Shown here piece by piece: positions 52,813 to 62,767 of a stretch of 64,000 nt of DNA; the stretch's first letter is position 1; each line of letters starts with the position of its first letter. Both the position numbers and the translations under genes were made by a program. This DNA comes from Shewanella sp. MR-4 (lineage in GTDB: Bacteria > Pseudomonadota > Gammaproteobacteria > Enterobacterales > Shewanellaceae), in the NCBI RefSeq assembly GCF_000014685.1, contig NC_008321.1:310001-374000 (forward strand), read 5' to 3'. The notes under the pieces were generated by a model. That model was not told the origin of the DNA, ran no database searches, and saw only the letters and a list, made by a program, of their open reading frames with translations.

Positions 52813-55332
52813 TTAAATAACATTCCTTGTAGGTATCGAGACCTTGTTGGTGGTTAAAACCTGACTGGTGGTCAAAATCAATGGCGAAAGTACAAAAGTA
52901 AACCCTATGCCGAGGGACAGGGTTAATCCAAAATAATGAATAGCTTGGGTTTGGCTAAAGGCGAGTAAGCCAAAGGCCAATAGGGTCGAGCAGGCGGACA
53001 TAAACACCGCCATCATCACTGCCTTGCCATGTTGCTCTGCGGAGACAAAGAACAAACTGTAATCTATCCCAATCCCGAAGACTAAAATCAGCGCCAGCGC
53101 ATGAAACAAGCTTAAGGGCGAGCCGACTAAGCCTAAAATGGCCAAGGTGAGTAAGGCGGCCAGCGCAGGTACGGCGACCACTAATGCGGCTCTTTTAACG
53201 CCAAAGCTCAGGCTAAATAGTAAGAGGGCGATAACGAGCGCCAGCCCCAATAACTTCAGGGTAAGCAGGCGATAATGTCCCATCACGGTGGAAATATCCG
53301 CGACCTTATCAATAAGCTGCACCTGCGGATCCTCGGCAAAGCGCGCCTTGAGGGCCGCTATATCTTCAATACCACCAAGCAGCACTATGGCGCCGTGGCT
53401 ATCGTTCCCTAGGTTGGCAGTATCGGGGCTGGTCGCTGACTCAGTTGAGTGCCCAGGCGTCGCTAATCCCTGTGGTGCAAGCCAGAGTGGGGCTAACTGT
53501 TTGCCTAGGCCTAGTTCGAAAAAATGCGTCGGGGTGATATAGCTATCCTTGGCGGCAAGATAGGCGGCAGAAAGCTCAGGTGCTAGGCCGTCATCGAGGC
53601 CAATGCTGTTTAGCACTGTGGTTAATTGCGATTGGTAAATCTTGCCCTGCAATTGATACGCCACGTCCTGCTTTTGTTTGCTTGGCAGATAACGGCTAAG
53701 GCTGACATAGTTGCCCAGCTCTTGCTGCTTAATGGCGGCATCGAGCTGCGGACTTAGGGCTTCGAGCCGTTGCAGTAAGGCTTCTTCGCTGGAGGCGCGC
53801 ACCAATAAAAACTGGTTATCCGTGCCGCCACTGAGTAATTTTCTGAGCTTGTCTTCTGGTTCAGTCACGCTCGCAGGGCTTTGCTGTAAATGGCGAATAT
53901 CATCGTCGACGTTAAGCTTGCCGATCCCCAGCAGGCAAACTCCCGCGAGCACTAAGGCAAACAGACTCAATCCCCATGGCGAGACCAGTTTATTGGAGAA
54001 TCCGGTGAGTTTCGCAAGATAAGCCTGTGCCAGAGTTAACGGGCGTTCTCCCGAAGGCAACTTGCTGCCCGCCAATAATGGATAGGCGAGCACTAACGTC
54101 AGGTAGGCGCCGAGTAAGCCAGAGGCGCAGAAAATTGCTACCTGCTGCATGCCGGGAAACGGCGCTAAACCAATACCGACATAGGCCAAGGCGCTAGTGA
54201 TAAAGGCCAGTGACACTGTGGGGAAGATATAGGCTACGGTCGCCTGCGCACTACGCTTATTATCGCTTAACCGCTCGCAGTAAAAATGGAAGCTGTAGTC
54301 GATGGCAATCCCTATCAGGCTAGTGCCAAAGACGAGAGTGAGTAAATGCAGCTCCCCGAACACGCTTAAGGTAAAGGTCACCGCCAGCAGCAGGCCGCTG
54401 CCAATGGTCACCATCGCTAGCAAGAGTGGCATCACGGAGCGAAACGCCAGCCAAACCAATAACACTACACCAAGCAAAGAGGCGAGGCCGAGGACAGAGA
54501 TTTCACTCTTCGCGGTATTGGTGGCTTCTATGGCATGAAATAGTGCGCCCGCCTGTAACACTTTAACGCTGGCATATTGGACGCTGACGGCATTCAGCGC
54601 CTGAGTGAGTGCCGCTTGCTGGCGTAACTGTGCATTAGGGTTAAAGGCGCTTTCGGTGCCTTTTGCCATCACAATGGCGGCCACGCCTTCACTGCTATCA
54701 ACACCTTGTTTGGTATCAACACTTTGTGGATGAGCAAGTAAAATCCCTTGGCTAGCGCTCAGCTTCGAACTAGGCGCAAGGGCGAGCACATTGTCGGGAA
54801 ACAACAGCAAAGGATCTTGGGTCAAGAGTTGGCTATTGGCATAACTAAAGGCGTTGTAGAGCTGCTGAGTGGCCGAGGCGATTAAGTGCTCGAGGCCATC
54901 ATGGCTTAATGCTTGGGTTTGTTCAGGGGTGAGCAGTTTAAAGCGATAGGGGAAATAAAATTGCCCTAGGGCTTCACCCATCTGCAGATCGGCGCTACGA
55001 ATATCGGTAAAAGCGGTATGTTGAGTCTTAAGCTGCTCCATCAGGAGTGTTGCCGCCGCAATCGCTTGAGGTTCATCCTCGGCAATCAGAGCGAGATACA
55101 CTTGATCGGCGAGTGTCGATTCCACTTGTTCGAGGGCGCGTGCCGTGAGTGCATCCTGCTGCAGATGGGGCAACATGGCGAGAATATCGCTTTGTACCTT
55201 AGCCCCATTTTGCCACAGTTGCAGCGTCCACAGGCTTGCCGCCAGCATCAAACACAACCAAATAGCGAAGCGCCATTTCGTCGAGGTTTGCATTAGGCAA
55301 TGGCCAATACGCGTGGCAATCTTGGGCGCCAT
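52813..55332 (-). CDS. MMPL/RND-type exporter of the polyene
   Basis: 839 residues with two repeats, each of one membrane helix, a large periplasmic domain and a bundle of five or six helices. The proton-relay segments are GIAIDYSFHFY in the first and GIGIDYSLFFVS in the second. Such exporters move lipid-like products across the inner membrane. It starts with AAGGAGT upstream, ten bases after the LolA-like gene. Confidence 0.9.
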   Translation of the reverse strand: MAPKIATRIGHCLMQTSTKWRFAIWLCLMLAASLWTLQLWQNGAKVQSDILAMLPHLQQDALTARALEQVESTLADQVYLALIAEDEPQAIAAATLLMEQLKTQHTAFTDIRSADLQMGEALGQFYFPYRFKLLTPEQTQALSHDGLEHLIASATQQLYNAFSYANSQLLTQDPLLLFPDNVLALAPSSKLSASQGILLAHPQSVDTKQGVDSSEGVAAIVMAKGTESAFNPNAQLRQQAALTQALNAVSVQYASVKVLQAGALFHAIEATNTAKSEISVLGLASLLGVVLLVWLAFRSVMPLLLAMVTIGSGLLLAVTFTLSVFGELHLLTLVFGTSLIGIAIDYSFHFYCERLSDNKRSAQATVAYIFPTVSLAFITSALAYVGIGLAPFPGMQQVAIFCASGLLGAYLTLVLAYPLLAGSKLPSGERPLTLAQAYLAKLTGFSNKLVSPWGLSLFALVLAGVCLLGIGKLNVDDDIRHLQQSPASVTEPEDKLRKLLSGGTDNQFLLVRASSEEALLQRLEALSPQLDAAIKQQELGNYVSLSRYLPSKQKQDVAYQLQGKIYQSQLTTVLNSIGLDDGLAPELSAAYLAAKDSYITPTHFFELGLGKQLAPLWLAPQGLATPGHSTESATSPDTANLGNDSHGAIVLLGGIEDIAALKARFAEDPQVQLIDKVADISTVMGHYRLLTLKLLGLALVIALLLFSLSFGVKRAALVVAVPALAALLTLAILGLVGSPLSLFHALALILVFGIGIDYSLFFVSAEQHGKAVMMAVFMSACSTLLAFGLLAFSQTQAIHYFGLTLSLGIGFTFVLSPLILTTSQVLTTNKVSIPTRNVI

Positions 55333-55341
55333 GATTTTGCC

Positions 55342-56160
55342 TTACTCCTTTGAACCCGCGTCTTTAGAACTCGTCTGGCTGATGGCATATTGGGCTAACT
55401 CAGCCTCACTCAGTGGACCTTGGCGCAGCTCGCTAAAATCGATACGGGTAATATCCTGCGGACTCACACTCGGCTTGGCGCTGAGTAGCACTAAGGCGTG
55501 TAAAGTATCACTGCCTTCGAGCACCATGTGGGCGATGGCCTTCTTCATCAGCGGATCTTTTGGGGTTAATCCCAACTGCCAGTTTGCGCTGCTTGAACTT
55601 GAGCTTTCTTGTGGCGACTTGTCTTGCGCTAAGGGTTCTTGGGCTAAAAAGTGCAATTCGAAGTTTGCACTTAAGCCCGAAATATCGCCGCCCAGCATGG
55701 CATTCACTAGGTTCGGTAGCAAATCTCCCATGGCCGCCGCGCTTGCCGAAGCATCGGCTTGGCTGATTTGCACTCGCCCTTGGCTATCTTTTTGGATCAG
55801 TTGCTTATCTTTTAAAATCAGCAAGGACTCAAAGGGGCTAAGTTGTTGCCAGATAAGCCCTTGTGCCTTGTCGAACACAAACTGACCTTGGCTCACGAGG
55901 GGCTTTTTCAGCACTTTAAGCTGGCGCGATTGCACAAAGTGGCCGCGAACCGTCTCGCCAAGATTGAGCTTTTGGCTAAGGGCGAGCAATGCAGCCTTAT
56001 CTGCGCCTTGGGCAAATAGCGTTTGATATTGGCTCGAACTTGTGAGGTTCGAATCGGTGAGGCTCTGTGCCTGTACCGAGCCAAACAGCAGTGTGCAGAT
56101 TATTAGCAGGCTTTGGCAGAACCCTAGCCACCACTTAGAACGTGCGAGGAAGGCAATCAT
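55342..56160 (-). CDS. LolA-like periplasmic carrier
   Basis: 272 residues with a signal peptide (to about VQAQS, residue 32) and a LolA-fold body (GHFVQSRQLKVLKKPLVSQGQFVFDKAQGLIWQ). It probably carries the polyene lipid from the MMPL exporter to the outer membrane. It overlaps the thioesterase gene by ATGA-type coupling (56157-56160). Confidence 0.85.
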   Translation of the reverse strand: MIAFLARSKWWLGFCQSLLIICTLLFGSVQAQSLTDSNLTSSSQYQTLFAQGADKAALLALSQKLNLGETVRGHFVQSRQLKVLKKPLVSQGQFVFDKAQGLIWQQLSPFESLLILKDKQLIQKDSQGRVQISQADASASAAAMGDLLPNLVNAMLGGDISGLSANFELHFLAQEPLAQDKSPQESSSSSSANWQLGLTPKDPLMKKAIAHMVLEGSDTLHALVLLSAKPSVSPQDITRIDFSELRQGPLSEAELAQYAISQTSSKDAGSKE

Positions 56161-56591
56161 TCGCTATCCGCCTTTGCTAGCAGCGGGGCGATTTTGCTGC
56201 GAAATATCTCTGGCGTCACAAAGCACATTTCTTGGCTCGTCATATCCACCGCCGCCTGAATGGTATAGCCTTTGGTAATACGCTCACCAGTTGCCGTATC
56301 ACGGATTTGATAATTGATTTTTAGGCGATTTTCCCACTCGACCAACTCGGCGCGCACGGTAATGTTTTGCTCGAAGGTGCTGGCCTTAACGTATTTGATC
56401 TGCAAATCAATAATCGGCCAAGCGTAGTTCGAGGCCTGCATTTGGCGATAGTTGTAGCCTAACTCGTCGAGTAATTTGCAGCGGGCAATCTCGAAATAAC
56501 GCAGGTAATTACCATGCCAAGTTATCCCCATCGAATCCACATCGTGGAAGGGGATCTGCATGTCCATTTCTATGCTGAGCAAGGCTTTCAT
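56157..56591 (-). CDS. Acyl-CoA/ACP thioesterase (4HBT family)
   Basis: 144 residues from the ATG at 56591, which overlaps the ammonia-lyase stop by ATGA and has GGGAAG seven bases upstream; the frame starts at 56606. The active-site loop is FHDVDSMGITWHGNYLRYFE. It may release a starter acyl group or proofread the ACPs. The next gene overlaps at 56157-56160. Confidence 0.85.
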   Translation of the reverse strand: MKALLSIEMDMQIPFHDVDSMGITWHGNYLRYFEIARCKLLDELGYNYRQMQASNYAWPIIDLQIKYVKASTFEQNITVRAELVEWENRLKINYQIRDTATGERITKGYTIQAAVDMTSQEMCFVTPEIFRSKIAPLLAKADSE

Positions 56592-58153
56592 CGGCATACT
56601 TCCCATTCGCCCGCTTGGATTTTCGAAACGGTTTGGCGCAGCACGGCTTCGAGCGGTCTGTCTTCGACTAATGGCTCAAAATCGGCGCGCACTTGGGCGA
56701 GCGTGGTCGCCAGCGATGGCGTCAGCGAGGCTTCGTCTAACTCATTCTGTTTGATACGCAGACCAATGCCTTGGGTCATGGCAAGCAGGGCTGCGGCGGC
56801 GACTTGTTCTGTCAGCTGCAATACACGCATACAGTCACGGGCGGCGATAGTGCCCATGCTGACTTTGTCCTGGTTATGGCATTCGGTTGAACGAGAGAAA
56901 ACGCTCGCAGGCATAGTGTGCTTGAGCGCCTCAGCCGTCCAAGCCGATACGCCGATTTGCACTGCCTTAAAGCCATGGTTGATGGCGCGGCGTGGCCCAG
57001 TTGAACCCGAAAGGTTAGCTGGCAAACCGTTGTTAAACTTAGGGTCCATCACTAATGCCATTTGGCGGTCGATGAGATCGGCGATGTTGGCCACAGTGTT
57101 TTTTAAGGAGTCCATCGCAAAGGCAATGTGTCCGCCGTAGAAATGGCCGCCGTGGAGAATATGCTCGCCTTCACCATCGACTATGGGGTTATCGTTGGCG
57201 CTGTTAACTTCGGTCTCGATAAATTGGCGCATAAAGGGCAGCGCATCCTGCAATACGCCAATGATGTGCGGCGCGCAGCGGATGGAATATCTGTCCTGCA
57301 GACGATCTGAATTGCGGGGGTGAACATGGTGGTTCAAATCTTCCCTGATCCAAGTCGCGATTTGGTTTTGTCCCGGATGGGGTTTGGCGGCAAACAGAAT
57401 ATCGTCGAAATGGTTTGAGTTACCTTTGAGAGTTAACGACGCCATGGCGGTAATGCGGCTGGCTAAACGCGCTAAATATTGTGCACGATCAAAGGCTAAA
57501 CAGGCTAATGCCGTCATCACCGCCGTGCCATTCATCAGGGCTAAACCTTCCTTGGGGCGCAGCACATGGGGCGTGATGTTCAGCTCGCGGTAAACCTCTT
57601 GGGTGGCTCTGCGCTCGCCGTTATAAATCACTTCGCGCTCGCCAACTAGCACGGCGGCGAGATAAGACAATGGCGTTAAGTCACCGCTGGCGCCGACTGA
57701 ACCTTCCTCTGGGATCACTGGCACTATATTGAGATTAAGCAAGGTTTCGATGCGCTTTAACAGCTCATAGGTCACGCCGGATTTACCAATGGCGAGGGAG
57801 TTTAAACGGCAAGCCATCACGGCGCGCGCCTGCATCACGCTTAAGATTTCGCCTAGGCCACAGCCATGGAAGCGGGATAAGTGCAGTGGCAACTCATGGA
57901 CTAAGTCGAGACTCACGTTGACAGTGCAAGAGTCGCCATAGCCGGTGGTAACGCCGTAGACCACACCTTCTTCGTGCAGCAGGCTATCGATAAAGCGGGC
58001 GCCCTTTTGGATATACGCTTGGTAATCGGCATCATCACAGAGTTTGACTTTAGCACCCTTAGCAACGGCGACGACTTGCTCTAATGTGAGTAACTGACGG
58101 CCAAATTCGATTGGCGGCTCAGCGGTTGTCGTGTGAGTAACTGCGTGGCTCAT
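56588..58153 (-). CDS. Aromatic amino acid ammonia-lyase (HAL/TAL/PAL family)
   Basis: 521 residues. The MIO cofactor triad Ala-Ser-Gly is in VGASGDLTPLSYLAA, and a catalytic Tyr is in VVYGVTTGYGD. It removes ammonia from an aromatic amino acid to give a cinnamate-type acid; in this operon that would be the aryl starter. The selectivity loop reads LHLSRFHGCG and does not obviously match the HL (TAL), FL (PAL) or SH (HAL) rules, so Tyr, Phe or His remain possible. ATGA overlaps link it to both neighbours. Confidence 0.88.
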   Translation of the reverse strand: MSHAVTHTTTAEPPIEFGRQLLTLEQVVAVAKGAKVKLCDDADYQAYIQKGARFIDSLLHEEGVVYGVTTGYGDSCTVNVSLDLVHELPLHLSRFHGCGLGEILSVMQARAVMACRLNSLAIGKSGVTYELLKRIETLLNLNIVPVIPEEGSVGASGDLTPLSYLAAVLVGEREVIYNGERRATQEVYRELNITPHVLRPKEGLALMNGTAVMTALACLAFDRAQYLARLASRITAMASLTLKGNSNHFDDILFAAKPHPGQNQIATWIREDLNHHVHPRNSDRLQDRYSIRCAPHIIGVLQDALPFMRQFIETEVNSANDNPIVDGEGEHILHGGHFYGGHIAFAMDSLKNTVANIADLIDRQMALVMDPKFNNGLPANLSGSTGPRRAINHGFKAVQIGVSAWTAEALKHTMPASVFSRSTECHNQDKVSMGTIAARDCMRVLQLTEQVAAAALLAMTQGIGLRIKQNELDEASLTPSLATTLAQVRADFEPLVEDRPLEAVLRQTVSKIQAGEWEVCR

Positions 58154-59982
58154 AAATGCTCTGTCCTGTCTGTAGTGCGCTCCAGCTCCGGGAGTGCTGC
58201 TGTCGTTTGTGGGGCGGGTGTCGCGCGGTTGACCTTGCTATCGTCCCGCCAAAAATCAAAAAAGTTAAACCACTGCAAAGGCTCACGCCTTGCGTAGTGT
58301 TCGAGGCGTGAGCTGTAGTTGTGCACCGCCTGTTGTAGTCTTTCCATTCGCCCAGCACGTGGCCCTTTGAGGCTGTTGCTAAAGTGCTCCAAATGCACGC
58401 GATATCGCCCTTGTTCGCGCAGGCAAAACATCAAGTACACAGGGCAATCCAAGAGACCGGCCAGAATAAATGGCCCCTGCGGGAAGGCTGCCTCTTCACC
58501 CATAAATGGCGCGTATACCACGCGTCCTTGGGAGTGAGATGAGGTTCTATCGCCAGCAATCACCACTAACTCACCGTCTTCAATCTTTTGCTGCAGCAGC
58601 ATAGAGGTGGCGGGGTTAAGCTCGGTCACTTGGATCAAATTCAGCGTGCTATCGGGGTTTAATTGCTTGAGTACATTATTAAAGTTTTCGGCATGGCTGG
58701 TTAACACCATGACATTCACTTTGACCTTACGCTGGTGGATTGAAATCGCGCGGCACAGTTCGAGATTGCCTAAGTGAGAGACTAGCAGCACTGCGCCTTT
58801 GCCGCTTTCTAGCTGATCGGCCAGCACTTGGCGGTCGGGAAAATCCACTTGGCTTAATTGAATGCGGTCGCACCAGGCATCGATTCTATCGAGCGCCGCA
58901 TTACCAAAGGCGAGAAAGTGGTTCAGACTGTCGCGCCAGCCAACGGGCTGATTCAATTGGGGATGTTGCGGCTCGAGGCGTTGCACGCGGCGCAGAAAAT
59001 CTAACGAGGCCTCACGGCTGACTTTGCCCGTCAGGAAGAAATAACAAATCACCGGATACATAATGGCGCGGCATAGCCAATGGCCGCCGAAACGGTAGCT
59101 TTCGACCAACAGTTTTATGCCCCAATAACTGCCGCGCTCCTTCATCCCCGACCAATGGGTTGAGGCTTTATCGTTCTGGGGGGATTGAGCTTTCTGTTTA
59201 CGGCGCAGCAGTTGTGGCAGGCGTTTTAACATGCCGAAAAATAATCGGGTATGCAGCTTAGTAATGCGCACATTGTCGGCCACACCTTGAAAGTGGCTGA
59301 CGCCGTTTTCGGGATAAATGACTTTAGTGGGGTGAAACAGGATTTCCACCCCTTGCCAGTAGAGTTTGACGAGGATTTCGATATCAAAATCCATCCGCTC
59401 CGTGAGGGCGTGCTGGCTCAATAGACGCTCGGTGGCGGCTAAGGGATACACCCTAAATCCGCACATAGAATCTTGAATATCAAAGCTTAAGGTTTCGACC
59501 CATACCCAAAAGTGGGTGAGGTAACGGCCATAGAGTCGCCCCTTGGGGACGGACTCGTCGTACTCGGGCTTGCCCGAGATCAGCGCATCCGGCTTGGCCT
59601 GCGCCTTGGCGAGCATGGCGGGAATATCGCTCAAATTATGCTGGCCGTCGGCATCGACCTGTAACACATGGGTAAAACCATCGCGATAGGCACGGCGAAG
59701 CCCTGTCATCACAGCCGCACCTTTACCACGGTTGTAGGGATGTTGCAGCAGGGTCACCCAGTCGTGTTGCTCCGCCAAGGATTGCAGCAGATAGCGGGTC
59801 TCATCGTTGCTGCCATCGTCAATCAAATAGCAGGGCAGATTGAGGGCGGCGAGCTCGGCTAAGGTCTGGGTGATCGCGGCGCTATGATTGTAATTGGGGA
59901 TCACCAGCGCCAGCTTGATTGGCGCCGTGCCCATTAAATCACTCGGCGGGACTAGCATGGTGTCGCTCATACCGTCGCTCAC
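58150..59982 (-). CDS. Glycosyltransferase/lysophospholipid-acyltransferase fusion
   Basis: 610 residues in two parts. The first 250 residues are a GT-A family 2 transferase (LVIPNYNHSAAI, DDGSNDE, QVDADGQHNL). The last 250 are an LpxL/HtrB-type acyltransferase (LLVSHLGNLELCRAI, with the H-x4-E motif, and AGDRTSSHSQG). This fusion is a hallmark of aryl polyene and flexirubin clusters and likely attaches the chain to a glycolipid core. The start is the GTG at 59982 overlapping the previous stop, or the ATG at 59970. Confidence 0.9.
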   Translation of the reverse strand: MSDGMSDTMLVPPSDLMGTAPIKLALVIPNYNHSAAITQTLAELAALNLPCYLIDDGSNDETRYLLQSLAEQHDWVTLLQHPYNRGKGAAVMTGLRRAYRDGFTHVLQVDADGQHNLSDIPAMLAKAQAKPDALISGKPEYDESVPKGRLYGRYLTHFWVWVETLSFDIQDSMCGFRVYPLAATERLLSQHALTERMDFDIEILVKLYWQGVEILFHPTKVIYPENGVSHFQGVADNVRITKLHTRLFFGMLKRLPQLLRRKQKAQSPQNDKASTHWSGMKERGSYWGIKLLVESYRFGGHWLCRAIMYPVICYFFLTGKVSREASLDFLRRVQRLEPQHPQLNQPVGWRDSLNHFLAFGNAALDRIDAWCDRIQLSQVDFPDRQVLADQLESGKGAVLLVSHLGNLELCRAISIHQRKVKVNVMVLTSHAENFNNVLKQLNPDSTLNLIQVTELNPATSMLLQQKIEDGELVVIAGDRTSSHSQGRVVYAPFMGEEAAFPQGPFILAGLLDCPVYLMFCLREQGRYRVHLEHFSNSLKGPRAGRMERLQQAVHNYSSRLEHYARREPLQWFNFFDFWRDDSKVNRATPAPQTTAALPELERTTDRTEHL

Positions 59983-60353
59983 AGGGATGCTCCATCATCT
60001 TGCTGACTAGCAAAGCTGATACGCCCAGAGGCATAGCGGTGGTCGCCATCGCTGTAGGCAAAGGTTAACTTCTCTTTGGCGGCATTATGGCTAATGGCTA
60101 AGGTGACTTCCTGCCCTGGCAAAATAAGTTGTTGAAACTTTAGCACTTCTAAATTAGCTACCGCAGCGTTGTAACCAAAATGCTCGCAACCTAAGCGCAC
60201 GGCCCAATCGAGTTGGGTCACGCCGGGGAGCACGGCTTGCTCGGGAAAATGGCCGTTAAAATATTCGAGATCGGCGGCGACAAAGAGGCGCAGTTCAATA
60301 CTTTCTGGGCCGATCTCTGATGCGAGGATCGGCGGTAAACTCGACTTAATCAT
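59979..60353 (-). CDS. 3-hydroxyacyl-ACP dehydratase (ApeI-like)
   Basis: 124 residues from the ATG at 60353, which overlaps the ligase stop; the frame extends to 60368. A hotdog fold with YFNGHFPEQAVLPGVTQLDWA, the conserved His/Pro motif of the FabA/FabZ-like ApeI proteins. It removes water to form the trans double bonds of the polyene, probably with the ApeP-like protein. Confidence 0.82.
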   Translation of the reverse strand: MIKSSLPPILASEIGPESIELRLFVAADLEYFNGHFPEQAVLPGVTQLDWAVRLGCEHFGYNAAVANLEVLKFQQLILPGQEVTLAISHNAAKEKLTFAYSDGDHRYASGRISFASQQDDGASL

Positions 60354-61710
60354 GGTCAAATAACTCAACTAGCTGGGCGACGACGCGCTTGCCCTGAGTG
60401 TTTAACGGTAAGGTTTCGGGGTAACGCCAGCGGCGCGGTAAGGTCACGCGCTCGAACTGAGTCAGTAGATGCGCTTTTAACGCGTTGTTGATACTCAGTT
60501 TTCCCTGCTCTTGGTGCACACTTCTGCCTAATGGCGACAGGGTGATCACCGCCCCTAACTGGGATTTAAACTGGGGTAATACGACCAAGGCAGCCTGCTC
60601 GACATAGGCGTGGCTACAGAGCAAGGTCTCCATTTGCGCCAGTGAAAGACGTTTTTCTTCAATCTTAACGATGCGATCGAGTCTTCCCTTGAGCCTGAAT
60701 TGGCCATTGGCCGTCGGCTCTATTTTATCTTCACAACGTAACCATTGATCGTCGGCCAAGTAGGGCGACTTCAGCAGCAGGGCGCCATCGTCAGCGTCTT
60801 GGTCTATGGTAATTTGTTCAAACACTTGCCATGGTTCGTCGGCCTCCTGTTGGCGACGATAGGCGATACCGCCGGTTTCGGTGCTGCCGAATATCTCTAT
60901 GGGTAAATGGCCATAGCACTGGGCAACCCCTTGGGCGGCGGTGAAACTTAACGGCCCGCCGGAGCTGAAGACTAAGCTGGGTGAGCGCAGTTGGCGTTCG
61001 TGTTCTAGCGCCTTAGGCAAACGGGATAATTGCGCAGGGCTACTGATGAGGCACAAATTCGGTAACAAGGCGGTGTAGTAGCTTAAGGTCTCTGGGTATT
61101 CGATCTGCTCGCTTAAAAAAGGGCGACTGGCGGCTAATGGCCAGAGGATCTTAAACAACAAGCCGTAGATATGCTGATGGGAAACGGTCGAGACCACACT
61201 GCAATGGGGCAAATGCTCGGCGAAGGTGTGCTCAAGCACTGTCACTTCGGCATCGAGCTGCCTTAGGCTCTTGCGAATCGCCTTGGGTTCACCACTGCTG
61301 CCCGAGGTAAAGAGCACCAGTTCACCAAAGCTGTCACTCTCTGGCCAAGGTTTGGTGGGCAGACTCAGCTCTTTATTCAGCAGGATAAAGGCGTGACTCT
61401 CGCACAGCGGTTTGTCTGACAATATGCCTTCAAACTGATGGGTCAACTCACTCAAGGTGCCAGTTTGGGTGTTGGGCGGCAGAATAATTTCCTTGCCCGC
61501 CAAGAGTGCGGCACATAAACCCACGGCAAACAGATCGCTGGTATCACTCGCCAGTAACCATTTTTGTTCAGGCGCTTGGCGCAGCTGCTCGTAAAAATGT
61601 GCAACCTGATTGGTAAACAGGGCACCTGTGACTATGTCATGGTGATTAAAGCTGATCAGTTGTTGGGCGAATGGCCCTTGGGTTAACCAGTTTTTGAGTA
61701 GTTGTGTCAT
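60346..61710 (-). CDS. AMP-dependent acyl-ACP/CoA synthetase
   Basis: 454 residues from the ATG at 61710, overlapping the previous stop (ATGA); the frame reaches 61743. Adenylation motifs are LFTSGSSGEPKAI, a middle EIFGSTETGGIAYR, and GRLDRIVKIEEKRLSLAQME. It activates the aryl starter acid, made by the ammonia-lyase, and loads it on an ACP (inference from ape clusters, where ApeH has this job). Confidence 0.85.
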   Translation of the reverse strand: MTQLLKNWLTQGPFAQQLISFNHHDIVTGALFTNQVAHFYEQLRQAPEQKWLLASDTSDLFAVGLCAALLAGKEIILPPNTQTGTLSELTHQFEGILSDKPLCESHAFILLNKELSLPTKPWPESDSFGELVLFTSGSSGEPKAIRKSLRQLDAEVTVLEHTFAEHLPHCSVVSTVSHQHIYGLLFKILWPLAASRPFLSEQIEYPETLSYYTALLPNLCLISSPAQLSRLPKALEHERQLRSPSLVFSSGGPLSFTAAQGVAQCYGHLPIEIFGSTETGGIAYRRQQEADEPWQVFEQITIDQDADDGALLLKSPYLADDQWLRCEDKIEPTANGQFRLKGRLDRIVKIEEKRLSLAQMETLLCSHAYVEQAALVVLPQFKSQLGAVITLSPLGRSVHQEQGKLSINNALKAHLLTQFERVTLPRRWRYPETLPLNTQGKRVVAQLVELFDHD

Positions 61711-62255
61711 GTATTCTTCAACCAAAAGCTGCGATATAACCATTCCCCACCGAGGAGCAGTCCCATGAGTACGTATGCAATCAAACCGTTATACAAGGTC
61801 CAAGTTGCTAGGCTGGTAAACGCGGCGGTATAGGCCGCCACAGTGCCGTTTAGGATAAATAAGCCACACCAAAGCAGGGTGACTTTTTTAAGATAACCTA
61901 TGGCTTCATCCGGCAAGTCGGGCTCTTTGAGCCGTGCGAGCCGTTCAATCATGCTCGGGCCTTGGTATAGCGAGTAGCTAAACAGGGCTAACATGGTGAG
62001 GTTTATCACCACGGGGTAATACAACAGCCAGTCGCTGCGTTTGGCGACAAAACTGCCCGCTGTGAGCGCAATCCCCACAAGCAAAGGCAAAACTAAGGTT
62101 TTAACCTTTTGCTTTTGCAGCATTAAACGCACTACCAACAAGAGGCATAGCACTAGGGCTATGGTGCCTGCTGGCAGATAATTCAGTCCTAAATACACGG
62201 CGACTGGATAAGCAATCAGCGCGAGTGCGGTTAGTACTTGTAGCAGGACGCGCAT
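61707..62255 (-). CDS. COG4648-type membrane protein
   Basis: 182 residues with about five or six membrane segments. Members of this family are found in aryl polyene operons between the ACPs and the ligase, as here. No enzyme motif is visible. It shares one base with the ACP gene stop and overlaps the ligase start by ATGA. Confidence 0.75.
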   Translation of the reverse strand: MRVLLQVLTALALIAYPVAVYLGLNYLPAGTIALVLCLLLVVRLMLQKQKVKTLVLPLLVGIALTAGSFVAKRSDWLLYYPVVINLTMLALFSYSLYQGPSMIERLARLKEPDLPDEAIGYLKKVTLLWCGLFILNGTVAAYTAAFTSLATWTLYNGLIAYVLMGLLLGGEWLYRSFWLKNT

Positions 62256-62503
62256 TAGTCTTTAACTAGGCCTTCAATGGCGTTAACGACATCGTTGACT
62301 GTGCGCACAGATTTAAACTCGTCGGGCTGAATTTTCTTGCCGGTGAGTTGCTGTAGCTTAATCACTAAGTCGACGGCATCGATGCTATCCAGATCTAACT
62401 CTTGATAGAGATTCGCCTCTGGCGTAATCGCATCGGCATCGATTTCAAACTCATCCACCAAAATCGTGGTCAACATAGCGAGGATTTGTTCGCGGTTTTG
62501 CAT
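62255..62503 (-). CDS. Acyl carrier protein 2
   Basis: 82 residues with the phosphopantetheine serine in LDLDSIDAVDLVIKL. It carries the growing polyene chain. The two ACPs in tandem are typical of aryl polyene operons. GAGAGGAAG provides its ribosome site. Confidence 0.92.
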   Translation of the reverse strand: MQNREQILAMLTTILVDEFEIDADAITPEANLYQELDLDSIDAVDLVIKLQQLTGKKIQPDEFKSVRTVNDVVNAIEGLVKD

Positions 62504-62512
62504 CTTCCTCTC

Positions 62513-62767
62513 CTACGGACGTTGTGATTCGATGAAGTTAGCTAGGCTGGCGACGCTGTAAAAATGCGCCTTAGTGCTATCCGAGTTCGCTTCGATTTTC
62601 ACATCAAATTTTTTCTTGATGGCTAAACCCAGCTCGAGCGCGTCGATTGAGTCGAGTCCAAGTCCTTCACCAAATAGCGGTGCATCTGTGTCGATATCAT
62701 CAATACTGACGTCTTCTAAGTCGAGGCAGTCGATGATCAACTGTTTAATTTCGTTATGTAAAGTCAT
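62513..62767 (-). CDS. Acyl carrier protein 1
   Basis: 84 residues from the ATG at 62767; the frame extends to 62803. The phosphopantetheine serine is in LGLDSIDALELGLAI. The end of the acyltransferase gene overlaps its start (62754-62767). It is the likely partner for starter loading or for the second ketosynthase. Confidence 0.9.
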   Translation of the reverse strand: MTLHNEIKQLIIDCLDLEDVSIDDIDTDAPLFGEGLGLDSIDALELGLAIKKKFDVKIEANSDSTKAHFYSVASLANFIESQRP

